Positions 1-6,169 are shown, counted from the first letter of the stretch. The stretch is DNA of 6,542 nt from JBCBKZ01 sp039026975 (GCA_039026975.1 JBCCLI010000373.1:1-6542), one strand, 5' to 3'. The notes: generated by a model from the letters alone, not told the origin. A program made the numbers and translations.

Positions 1-1
1 A

Positions 2-331
2 GAAACCAATGCCACCAATGTCTTTATGGTCAGACAAGGCGTGCTACGTACGCCTACCCCTGACGCATGCCTACCTGGTATCACACGTGCCCTGGTCATG
101 GAGCTAGCTAAGGAAGGTGGAATCCCCCTGGAAGAAACCCGCATCAGTCTGGCAGAATTTCATGCCGCTGATGAAATCTTCACCACTGGAACTATGGGAG
201 AGTTAACACCTGTCCTCAAACTTGACGGCAGAGTGATAGGAGAAGGTATTATAGGTCCCATTACCAAAAAGATTCAGGAGTTGTTCAGGGCTAAGACTGA
301 GAAGATGGGGGTAACTATTCCAGAGTGGTAA
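2..331 (+). CDS. Class IV PLP-dependent aminotransferase, C-terminal part (branched-chain aminotransferase-like)
   Basis: The gene is cut by the left window edge. Frame 2 is open from base 2 and ends in TAA at 329-331, leaving about 109 residues. The visible part opens with ETNATNVF, which matches the fold-type IV segment (E-x-x-x-x-N-hydrophobic-F) whose Glu contacts the PLP pyridine nitrogen. LPGITR follows, then FTTGTMGELTPV, where the TGT turn holds the PLP phosphate in branched-chain and D-amino-acid aminotransferases. The run DGRVIGEGIIGPITKKIQ is typical of IlvE-like C-termini. The catalytic lysine lies upstream, outside the window. The family moves amino groups between amino acids and 2-oxo acids in the cytoplasm. 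The TMGELTPV variant points to an IlvE-like or D-alanine aminotransferase-like subgroup, so the exact substrate is not decided here. An internal ATG at 26 is not the start, because homology continues upstream of it. Confidence 0.9.
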   Translation, partial: ETNATNVFMVRQGVLRTPTPDACLPGITRALVMELAKEGGIPLEETRISLAEFHAADEIFTTGTMGELTPVLKLDGRVIGEGIIGPITKKIQELFRAKTEKMGVTIPEW

Positions 332-341
332 ATGAATTAGC

Positions 342-449
342 GGACAGGAGTCCCCTACTCTTATCGTTACCAAGCAGGAGCTTGGCAACCCTCAAATGTA
401 TATTGAACAAGCTACTACTTGTTCAAGGTTTTGTCCAAGACTCCCGTCC
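342..449 (-). other. Structured element: three nested inverted repeats (three-way junction) between convergent genes
   Basis: Three inverted repeats nest here. The outer stem pairs 342-352 with 439-449 (11 positions, one non-Watson-Crick). One inner hairpin pairs 403-411 with 418-426 (9 perfect pairs, 6-base loop). The other pairs 366-375 with 380-389 (10 positions, one non-Watson-Crick, 4-base loop). Both imperfect positions are A-C mismatches in plus-strand RNA but G-U wobbles in minus-strand RNA. The minus strand therefore folds into three fully paired helices around a junction with 12-13 base linkers. That strand carries the 3' end of the FAH-murI transcript, so the element would lie in its 3' UTR. 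No U-tract follows the outer stem on either strand, so it is not a textbook intrinsic terminator. It could be a 3' end stabiliser, a dispersed intergenic repeat or an RNA of unknown role. The inverted repeats are seen directly; the function is inference. Confidence 0.55.
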
Positions 450-481
450 TGGAACAGTAACTCTTACCGATTAAATTAGCT

Positions 482-1258
482 TCAGGAAAGCTGAATACTT
501 TTACTTGGAATCTCTCCTATCCCAAGGAGGTCGGCGACGAGTCTTTCATAGCTTCTCTCCTCCCCAGTAGTCAAAAACAACTCTTCCCTCTCAGGAGAAT
601 CACCTTTTGCCCATAGCTCTTTCACCCTTGTGGCGATAGCGGCCGAAGGTTCATGGATTTGCAGACTACCTTGGGTGATTTCTTCTATGGCAGTGGCGAG
701 GAAGGGATAGTGGGTACAACCGAGAACCAGCTGGTCTACGGAAGTTTCCATCATGGGCTGAAGATAAGACTGTAGGAGGGCTTTCCCATCTTCATCCTCC
801 ATATCCCCTGACTCTACCCACTCTACCAGACCATGTCCTATTTGGACTATGACCTCCACGCCTGAGGCGTAGCGCTCAGAGGTTTGGAGGAAGTGCCCCC
901 CTGTTAGCGTGCCTGCAGTGGCTAATACGCCTACTTTTCCAGTCTTTGTCTGAAGGGCTGCTGGTTTGATAGCAGGCTCTACGCCCACAAAGGGAATATC
1001 AAATATATCCCTCAGGTGGTGAATAGCTGCTGAGGTGGCTGTGTTGCAAGCTATGACTATCAGACTACAGCCGTATTCCTGAATCAGGTATTCAGTGATT
1101 CGATGGCTTCTATCACGTATCCACGCAGGGTTTCTCTCTCCATAAGGACAGTAGGCTTGATCAGCCAAATAAACCAAACTGCTATGAGGAAGACGCCCCC
1201 TGACAGCCTGCCAGATGCTTAGCCCCCCTACCCCTGAGTCAAATATGCCGATTCTCAT
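482..1258 (-). CDS. murI: Glutamate racemase MurI
   Basis: This cytoplasmic, cofactor-independent racemase converts L-glutamate to D-glutamate, the substrate of MurD in peptidoglycan precursor synthesis. The 258 residues match the usual family length of about 260-270. Motifs appear in order: FDSGVGG at 6-12 with catalytic-site Asp7; CPYG at 37-40; ACNTAT at 70-75 with catalytic Cys71; VGVEPAIKPA at 91-100; VLATAGT at 111-117; and LGCTHYP at 179-185 with the second catalytic Cys181 and His183. Both active-site cysteines are present, so the enzyme should be active. The ATG at 1256-1258 begins MRIGIFDSGVGG, the normal MurI N-terminus. It overlaps the TGA of the upstream FAH-family gene as ATGA, which indicates co-transcription and translational coupling. 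I see no Shine-Dalgarno motif. The gene has no promoter of its own that I can see and is last in its unit, followed by the structured element at 342-449. Confidence 0.97.
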   Translation of the reverse strand: MRIGIFDSGVGGLSIWQAVRGRLPHSSLVYLADQAYCPYGERNPAWIRDRSHRITEYLIQEYGCSLIVIACNTATSAAIHHLRDIFDIPFVGVEPAIKPAALQTKTGKVGVLATAGTLTGGHFLQTSERYASGVEVIVQIGHGLVEWVESGDMEDEDGKALLQSYLQPMMETSVDQLVLGCTHYPFLATAIEEITQGSLQIHEPSAAIATRVKELWAKGDSPEREELFLTTGEERSYERLVADLLGIGEIPSKSIQLS

Positions 1259-2226
1259 GGGAAACGAACGATCTTATTGGTGAGCGTTCCGAAGGGTTCC
1301 ATCTGTATTTTCAAGGTATCTCCAGCTTTGAGGTACTTATCTCCCACCCTTCCGCATGCATTAGGGAGCATTCCTGTGGTGATCACATCTCCATAGGATA
1401 AGGTCTCATGCTGAGAAATATCTGAGATAATTTTTGAGATGCTCACGGGTAACTCAGGATAAGATTCTGATATCCATTCCTTATCATTTACCGCTACCTC
1501 AAGATGAAATTCATCTTGTTCAGCTAAGGCCTCTAAGGTTAATAGATGAGGCCCCATGACATTAGAGTGGTTGAAGGACTTACTCTTAGTATGTGGTTTT
1601 TTTCCTTCTAGCTCTTGCTGGTAGAGGTCCGTGGCAGTAATATCATTGAATAGACTCAGGCCCCCTACATATTCTAAGGCCTGCTCTTCCGGAATATTCA
1701 CGCCCTCCTTTTTTATAAAAATAGCTAGCTCTACCTCTAGATCCAGCTGGCCAAAAGAAGCTGGCCAAGGAATCTCTTGTTGGTTTCCTATAACTGCTTT
1801 ATGGTTCCCCAGATAATAGGAGAATCCTACTTCTTTTTTTCTGCTAAGAAGTCTGGTCAGAAACCTACTGACATATTTCCCGATAGAAACAACTCCATCT
1901 GGCGCGTACATGTGGGGGTCTTCCATGATGTGTCTCAGACTTTTAGGGAGGGTCAAGGGGGACAGCAGTTTAATTTCTTCCCATGTATATGCACACCCCG
2001 GAGGCTGTTCTTTTTCCCAGAAAGCCAGATCATCCTGAATGATACTTAGTCCAAAGTCAAAGTCATGCAGTAAGCTCATCATGGACATAAGCCCAGGTAC
2101 CATCCGTCTTCTACGCAGAATCTCTACCGCTTGGATATCTACTATATACGCTCCCTCTCCACAAATTACCCCCAAATGATTTTCCGATTGAGGATCTGCT
2201 ATGGCTTCAAAGCTCACCAGTTTCAT
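1255..2226 (-). CDS. Fumarylacetoacetate hydrolase (FAH) family protein
   Basis: This 323-residue protein has the FAH superfamily C-terminal domain from about residue 90 onward. The family uses a divalent metal to hydrolyse, decarboxylate or hydrate 2-oxo/acylpyruvate-type carboxylic acids in the cytoplasm. Visible motifs are LDLEVELA (161-168) with metal ligands Glu164 and Glu166; YVGGLSLFNDITATDLYQQE (186-205) with the third ligand Asp195; KSFNHSNVMGPHLLT (216-230) with conserved Lys216; and VITTGMLPNACGR near 281-293 in place of the usual GTP or GGG loop. The N-terminal catalytic region, RHIMEDPHMY (98-107), is unlike the RDFYAFE-type motif of true fumarylacetoacetases, so the substrate is unclear. 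The start ATG at 2224-2226 gives a natural FAH N-terminus (MKLVSFEA). It lies directly behind a strong promoter match at 2231-2259. The gene overlaps murI by 4 bp and leads that two-gene operon. I would not assign it to tyrosine catabolism. Confidence 0.88.
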   Translation of the reverse strand: MKLVSFEAIADPQSENHLGVICGEGAYIVDIQAVEILRRRRMVPGLMSMMSLLHDFDFGLSIIQDDLAFWEKEQPPGCAYTWEEIKLLSPLTLPKSLRHIMEDPHMYAPDGVVSIGKYVSRFLTRLLSRKKEVGFSYYLGNHKAVIGNQQEIPWPASFGQLDLEVELAIFIKKEGVNIPEEQALEYVGGLSLFNDITATDLYQQELEGKKPHTKSKSFNHSNVMGPHLLTLEALAEQDEFHLEVAVNDKEWISESYPELPVSISKIISDISQHETLSYGDVITTGMLPNACGRVGDKYLKAGDTLKIQMEPFGTLTNKIVRFP

Positions 2227-2230
2227 CCCG

Positions 2231-2259
2231 CAAAGCTAATACATATCCCTAACATTCAA
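2231..2259 (-). promoter_or_regulatory. Bacteroidota-type promoter of the FAH-murI operon
   Basis: Read on the minus strand, TTG (2257-2259) is followed by 18 bases and then TAGCTTTG (2231-2238). This matches the Bacteroidota primary sigma consensus (TTG or TTTG at -33, about 17-23 bases, TAnnTTTG at -7) with no mismatch in the fixed positions. The predicted transcription start is about four bases past the box, near 2227. That is next to the ATG at 2226, so the mRNA would be leaderless or nearly so. Confidence 0.65.
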
Positions 2260-2268
2260 CTTATCTTA

Positions 2269-2276
2269 TTAATTTG
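2269..2276 (+). promoter_or_regulatory. Possible -7 box of the symporter gene
   Basis: TTAATTTG differs from TAnnTTTG by one base and ends five bases before the ATG at 2282. No TTG is seen at the expected -33 distance. If it is real, this transcript too would have only about two leader bases. The evidence is weak. Confidence 0.3.
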
Positions 2277-2281
2277 AGTGA

Positions 2282-3769
2282 ATGGATCCTATTCTTACCC
2301 TGGGTATTATCATTGCGTATTTTCTAGTCCTATTTGTGATCTCCTTCATAACTGGAAAAGGTGCAGATCAAAATACGTTCTTTACTGCCAATAGAAATTC
2401 TCCCTGGTACCTGGTAGCCTTTGGAATGGTAGGGGCTTCCCTATCAGGGGTAACCTTTATTTCTGTACCAGGTGCCGTAGGGGGTGGAGCTGGATTTGGG
2501 TATTTCCAGTTTGTGCTAGGAAATTTTATTGGGTATATCATCATGGCCCAGGTACTTCTCCCTCTTTACTACAGACTAAATCTTACCTCTATTTACGGAT
2601 ATCTGGAACAACGCTTTGGATTCTACAGCTATAAAACAGGATCTGTTCTATTCTTACTTTCAAGAATCATAGGAGCTAGCCTGAGAATGTACCTGGTAGC
2701 GCTAGTCATTCAGTTAGCTATAGGAGAATATTTTGGTATTCCTTTTTGGTTGACGGTTCTAGTATCCATAGCCCTGATCTACTTATATACCTTCAGGGGA
2801 GGGATTAAAACCGTAGTGTGGACGGATACACTCCAGACATTCTGTATGCTTCTCGCGGCAGGTATTACCGTTTGGGTCATCTCTGACTCCTTAGGGAGTG
2901 AAGGAGAATCTGTGTTTAACATGCTAGTGGATAGCCCCTACACCAGGACTTTCACCTGGGGTGGGCCCTTTTCTGCAAACTTCTTTACACAGATAGTTAG
3001 TGGTGCCTTGATTACCCTAGTTATGACAGGCCTGGATCAGGATATGATGCAGAAAAATCTCACCTGTAAAAACCTGGGGGAGGCACAGAAAAATGTGTAC
3101 TGGTTTTCCTCTGTTTTTGTCTTCGCCAATTTACTTTTCCTAAGCCTTGGGGCTCTTCTATACCTATTTGGGTTGGATCAGGAAATCATCCGAGAGGAAA
3201 TGGTGGAGGGGAAGTTTCAGCTTCTTATTCAGGATATCCCGACGAAAGAATGGATCCCCAGGAGGACAGATGAACTCTTCCCCAGCATAGCGCTCTCCTA
3301 TTTAGGGCCTGCTGCAGGAATTGCTTTTGTGCTGGGGGTAATAGCTGCAGCCTATTCTAGCGCAGACTCTGCGCTTACGGCCTTGACCACCTCCTTCTGC
3401 GTGGATATACTGGGATTTGAAAAAACGCCTCCTAGCCCACAGAAAACCCAAACTCGCTTTCAGGTTCATATGGCATTTGCACTCACCCTTTTTTTAGTGA
3501 TTCTCATCTTCAATTGGCTTAATGATCGTGCGGTAGTGTATGACATTTTTACTGCAGCAGGCTATACATACGGACCCTTACTGGGCATGTATGCCTTCGG
3601 CCTCTACACTAACTTCCAGGTAAAAGATAAGTTGGTTCCTTGGGTTTGTATTATCTGCCCCATTCTGAGCTACCTCATAGATTATCTCTACTCTCTAGGG
3701 TTTTTCATTATTATGGTGAATGGTCTATTATGCTTTGCAGGTATGTATTTGGTGAGGGAGAGAGGGTAG
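2282..3769 (+). CDS. Sodium:solute symporter (SSS/SLC5 family), substrate unknown
   Basis: This inner-membrane secondary transporter uses the sodium gradient to import a small solute. The 495 residues are mostly hydrophobic, with about 13 membrane segments spread from residue 3 to 490, as expected for the LeuT-fold SSS family. Family signatures seen are GASLSGVTFISVPGAVGG (51-68) in TM1; FRGGIKTVVWTDTLQTF (171-187), the SSS signature around the Gly-Gly and Asp-Gln pair; DQDMMQKNL (252-260) with the common DQ-x-x-x-Q-(R/K) motif; and AAAYSSADSALTAL (355-368), where Ser359 and Ser360 match the Na2-site serine pair of vSGLT. The sodium site looks intact. A hydrophilic loop at 296-335 is rich in charged residues. 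Nothing in the neighbourhood indicates the substrate: the adjacent genes are divergent (FAH) or convergent (ABC permease), and the gene is transcribed alone. ATG at 2282 starts directly before the first membrane segment. There is no Shine-Dalgarno motif. Confidence 0.93.
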   Translation: MDPILTLGIIIAYFLVLFVISFITGKGADQNTFFTANRNSPWYLVAFGMVGASLSGVTFISVPGAVGGGAGFGYFQFVLGNFIGYIIMAQVLLPLYYRLNLTSIYGYLEQRFGFYSYKTGSVLFLLSRIIGASLRMYLVALVIQLAIGEYFGIPFWLTVLVSIALIYLYTFRGGIKTVVWTDTLQTFCMLLAAGITVWVISDSLGSEGESVFNMLVDSPYTRTFTWGGPFSANFFTQIVSGALITLVMTGLDQDMMQKNLTCKNLGEAQKNVYWFSSVFVFANLLFLSLGALLYLFGLDQEIIREEMVEGKFQLLIQDIPTKEWIPRRTDELFPSIALSYLGPAAGIAFVLGVIAAAYSSADSALTALTTSFCVDILGFEKTPPSPQKTQTRFQVHMAFALTLFLVILIFNWLNDRAVVYDIFTAAGYTYGPLLGMYAFGLYTNFQVKDKLVPWVCIICPILSYLIDYLYSLGFFIIMVNGLLCFAGMYLVRERG

Positions 3770-3778
3770 GCTGTTACT

Positions 3779-3813
3779 GCAGATCATGGCCTACGGCTTC
3801 CAGTCAAGATCTG
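3779..3813. terminator. Weak candidate bidirectional transcription end between convergent genes
   Basis: The 49 bp gap between the convergent stops holds CAGATC (3779-3784) paired with GATCTG (3808-3813). A small GCC-TAC-GGC hairpin lies inside it. On the plus strand the stem is followed by ATTTTCT, a short T-run; on the minus strand there is no T-run. The 23-base interior makes the structure weak, so termination here is only a suggestion. Confidence 0.25.
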
Positions 3814-3818
3814 ATTTT

Positions 3819-5009
3819 CTACGTCCTGAGGATATTATTCTCATTTCTGAACCTGTTAGCACTTAAGATTGTAGTAAAGGCTGCTAGCAGAATAAGAGAA
3901 AAAAAGACCGTAATGAAGTAAACGGGCTTGATGGTGCCTGCCACAATTTCCTTACTGGCTAAGGCTACATTGAGAATAGGGATGAACACAGTGCTCCAGT
4001 TCAGTTCCACCCCTGGCATTAATCCTATAGCTGCAGGAATGATGACTAAAAAGTTAAGGGGCGTAATAATACTCTGGGCCTCTTTAAAGTTCCTTGCATA
4101 GCTGGAAATAGGAATAAGGATACCGGCGAAGAATACAGCCATAGGCAGGACTAGTGCGAGAAGTAGCAAGATCGTATTAGCCTGAAAAATGCCGTCTAAT
4201 ATTTGGAGAAAAGCCTCTGGAATTTCATCTATTAATCGTATTCCCAGGTATAATCCCAGCATAGATAAGCCAGCAGAAATTAGTCCTGATACAGCTATCA
4301 CGATCATCTTACCGGTCAAAATTTGTCCTCGGCTAATGGGAACCGTGAGTATGGTCTCCATAGTTCCCCTTTCCTTTTCTCCCGTGAATAAATCTATAGC
4401 GGGATACATACACCCAAAGAAGCTAAAAATGATGAACATGTACGGAATAAAGCCTCCTGCCATCTTCCCAAACACTTCTTGCCTGGTGGCTACATCTACA
4501 TCATCTACATCCAAAGGAGTTATAGACTGCTCATCTAATCTGAAATTCTCGAGCCTGGAAGCTAGTACACTATCACTGTAGGCTTCAAATACAGCCTGCA
4601 TCTTCTCTTTCTTATTATCATCATCTGTAGACTGGTAAATTAACGTCAGCACCCCAGACTCAAAGTTCTCCATAGACAATGAAAAGGCCGGGCTTATGAT
4701 CAGCCCAAGATCCAGGCTATCTTCACGCACATACTGCTGAAGATCCTCTTCCCCATCCATCAAAATCAATTGAAAATCTTCCTGCTTCTCTAAAAAGGAA
4801 CGGAGATCTGTATTCTCTTCCTGACTTATCAGGCCAATTTTCAGGCTTTCCGCCTGCTTCTTTTGGCTTTGACTGATCTGAATTCTAGCTGTTGTGTATA
4901 GAATAAGGGGGAAGAGTAAGAGTGGGATGATAATCATAATCAGGAGGGTTCTCCTGTCTCTAAGAGTATCTAAAAACTCCTTGCGTGCAATTGTGAGGAT
5001 GGTCTGCAT
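3819..5009 (-). CDS. ABC-2 type transporter permease, NatB-like
   Basis: This is the membrane subunit of an ABC exporter of the NatB/ABC-2 type. NatAB itself exports sodium in Bacillus, but the substrate here cannot be told. In the 396 residues, a short cytoplasmic N-terminus (ARKEFLDTLRDRRTLL, residues 8-23) leads into TM1 at about 22-42. A large extracytoplasmic domain spans about 45-185, then a cluster of five or so membrane segments spans about 187-385. The ABC-2 hallmark EKERGTMETILTVPISRGQI (211-230) is present in the loop that contacts the ATPase. ARNFKEAQS (305-313) and FIPILNVALASKEI (342-355) are also typical of NatB-type permeases. Length and both ends look complete. No NatA-type ATPase gene is adjacent: upstream lie a promoter and the terminator of another unit, and downstream lies the convergent symporter. 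The permease must therefore recruit an ATPase encoded elsewhere. An in-frame 9 bp tandem repeat encodes DVDDVDV (167-173). Confidence 0.92.
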   Translation of the reverse strand: MQTILTIARKEFLDTLRDRRTLLIMIIIPLLLFPLILYTTARIQISQSQKKQAESLKIGLISQEENTDLRSFLEKQEDFQLILMDGEEDLQQYVREDSLDLGLIISPAFSLSMENFESGVLTLIYQSTDDDNKKEKMQAVFEAYSDSVLASRLENFRLDEQSITPLDVDDVDVATRQEVFGKMAGGFIPYMFIIFSFFGCMYPAIDLFTGEKERGTMETILTVPISRGQILTGKMIVIAVSGLISAGLSMLGLYLGIRLIDEIPEAFLQILDGIFQANTILLLLALVLPMAVFFAGILIPISSYARNFKEAQSIITPLNFLVIIPAAIGLMPGVELNWSTVFIPILNVALASKEIVAGTIKPVYFITVFFSLILLAAFTTILSANRFRNENNILRT

Positions 5010-5031
5010 ATAGTAGAGACGTTTAATTCAA

Positions 5032-5039
5032 CAAAGCTA
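5032..5039 (-). promoter_or_regulatory. -7 box of the ABC permease promoter
   Basis: The minus strand reads TAGCTTTG, a perfect TAnnTTTG match and identical to the octamer before the FAH gene. The predicted transcription start near 5028 gives a leader of about 19 bases before the ATG at 5009. A -33 TTG is not evident at the right distance; there is only a T-run at 5053-5056. Without the -33 element this is moderate evidence. Confidence 0.5.
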
Positions 5040-5068
5040 GGGAAATTATGGGAAAAGACGTACGCCCT

Positions 5069-5080
5069 CAGGAATTCCTG
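5069..5080. promoter_or_regulatory. Perfect 12 bp palindrome upstream of the permease promoter, possible operator
   Basis: CAGGAATTCCTG is a perfect palindrome with no spacer. Its centre lies about 46 bases upstream of the predicted permease transcription start, a position where an activator could bind. No second copy was noticed in the window, and no regulator gene is adjacent, so the role is inferred from position only. Confidence 0.3.
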
Positions 5081-5113
5081 CCCTGCTGAAAGAAGCGCTC
5101 TCACTTTCTTCCT

Positions 5114-5145
5114 AAAAAAAGGCCGCCCATTAGTAGGACGGCCTT
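5114..5145 (-). terminator. Strong intrinsic terminator of the DUF547 lipoprotein gene
   Basis: In minus-strand RNA, AAGGCCGUCC (5136-5145) pairs over ten positions with GGGCGGCCUU (5119-5128). There is one U-G wobble and a 7-base loop. The run continues into uridines (adenines 5114-5118 on the plus strand, seven with the stem end). The plus strand has no T-run after the stem, so it acts on the minus strand only. It lies 100 bases past the DUF547 stop and insulates the permease gene from that unit. Confidence 0.88.
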
Positions 5146-5244
5146 CAAAGACACGAAAATTAACCCGAATCAACCTATGAAAACCACACACTTAACTTTT
5201 CTAATAAGCTTTATTATTCTTTTACCCTAAGTCACTGGTAGAAA

Positions 5245-6039
5245 TTATAGCTGTTTCTGTCTTTCATTTAGCTTCCAATCATAAGAGAGATAGCTTACCT
5301 TAGCGCGCGTATTTATTTCTACTGAGGCATACTGATTTAAGAAATCTATCAGGCCTCCTTTCTCTGTAAAATCTGACCTAAACCAGAGAAATATCTGTGA
5401 TATCTTTACCTTATCAGCCGTAACCTGGTTCCTGAGAGGATCTGCAAGAAACCGCTCTGCCTGGTCTGTCAGCTGTGTTTCCAGCTTTTTAGCTGTGTAG
5501 GCTTCTTGTCTTAGGACAGGACAGGAAACCGAAGCACAATTAATAGCGAAATGAATCCGGGGCTCCCTAAAGTCCTTCCTTAAAATTTTATGCTCTATGA
5601 TATGTAGGCTCATCTCCTGACCCCCTATCTGAAAGAACTTCTTCTTCCAGATTGTGGCTACTACAGGAATGGTATGAAGATCTGTAATGCTCTCTATGGG
5701 ATAGTGGTCAAGGATAAGCTTGACTGTGAAGGCATTATAGGCATTAATCCAGTAGGATAGTGCTTGTTTCTCACCCCAGTCTTCTGTGGGTGGATGAGCA
5801 GCTAATTCCTTCAGATACACCTCTAGCTGGTCTTTTTCTGTCAAGAAGCCATCATAGTCCACCCATCCATCTTCAGAAACCCACTTTTTAAGTAGTCTTT
5901 CCCACTTCTCATGATCTACACTTGCATGCGAAGTGGATACTTGCTGATCTGAAGTTAAGGCAGGCTGACAACTCAGTAGGGTGAGTAGACAAGCTATCAA
6001 CCATAATTTATGGGTAGGAATGAGTGAGAAATTTTTCAT
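5245..6039 (-). CDS. DUF547 domain-containing lipoprotein
   Basis: This 264-residue protein has an N-terminal lipoprotein signal: positive and hydrophobic residues at 10-20 followed by the lipobox LLSC at 21-24, with Cys24 as the acylation site. The mature protein should be anchored on the periplasmic side of the envelope. Residues from about 45 to 255 carry the DUF547 domain, whose function is not established. Conserved blocks seen are YWINAYNAFTVKLIL (96-110), HIIEHKILRK (146-155), HFAINCASVSCPVL (163-176) with the characteristic NCAS-x-SCP cysteines Cys168 and Cys173, and WFRSDF (219-224) near the end. No other methionine occurs before residue 143, so the ATG at 6037-6039 is secure. It is a single-gene unit ending at the terminator at 5114-5145. 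The gene is divergent from the DUF4920 protein across 181 bp. Conserved Cys and His residues would suit an enzyme or metal site, but that is speculation. Confidence 0.9.
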   Translation of the reverse strand: MKNFSLIPTHKLWLIACLLTLLSCQPALTSDQQVSTSHASVDHEKWERLLKKWVSEDGWVDYDGFLTEKDQLEVYLKELAAHPPTEDWGEKQALSYWINAYNAFTVKLILDHYPIESITDLHTIPVVATIWKKKFFQIGGQEMSLHIIEHKILRKDFREPRIHFAINCASVSCPVLRQEAYTAKKLETQLTDQAERFLADPLRNQVTADKVKISQIFLWFRSDFTEKGGLIDFLNQYASVEINTRAKVSYLSYDWKLNERQKQL

Positions 6040-6046
6040 CTATAAT

Positions 6047-6054
6047 TGAAGCTA
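6047..6054 (-). promoter_or_regulatory. Possible -7 box of the DUF547 gene
   Basis: The minus strand reads TAGCTTCA, which shares TAGCTT with the two good boxes in the window but misses the last two consensus bases. It lies 7 bases before the start codon, and no clear -33 TTG is seen. This is low-confidence. Confidence 0.22.
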
Positions 6055-6161
6055 GGTAGGACTTACAAGAAACATTGTCTGCTTCCTTACAAAAAAGATA
6101 CTCCCTTTTAAAACTTTCCGGTTAAAAAGGACTTGTTATCCCTGGATAAAACCTTCATTTT

Positions 6162-6169
6162 TGTATTTG
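6162..6169 (+). promoter_or_regulatory. Possible -7 box of the DUF4920 gene
   Basis: TGTATTTG differs from TAnnTTTG by one base and is followed by CG, in a T-rich context common for Bacteroidota promoters. It would give a leader of about 48 bases before ATG 6221. The nearest TTG (6133-6135) is 26 bases upstream, farther than usual. Confidence 0.3.

Noticed and set aside
342..449. Integron attC site or transposon end
   Set aside because: No GTTRRRY/RYYYAAC core pair, no integrase or transposase gene, and no flanking target duplication seen.
1631..2049. Two plus-strand open frames opposite the FAH gene
   Set aside because: Both are antisense to conserved FAH motifs and show no family signature.
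3640..3921. 93-codon plus-strand frame across the convergent junction
   Set aside because: It overlaps the end of the symporter in another frame and the end of the permease on the opposite strand; no domain.
4189..4581. 130-codon plus-strand open frame
   Set aside because: It lies entirely antisense to the well-supported NatB-like permease, has no recognisable domain, and its Ser/Ile-rich composition is that of a shadow frame.
4970..5191. 73-codon minus-strand frame upstream of the permease
   Set aside because: It runs through the intrinsic terminator and the promoter and overlaps the permease start in another frame; no recognisable protein.
6104..6130. AT-rich inverted repeat CCTTTTAA / TTAAAAAGG in the divergent DUF547-DUF4920 gap
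   Set aside because: It is low complexity, needs a bulged base, and is expected in an AT-rich promoter region; no T-run or operator-like position.
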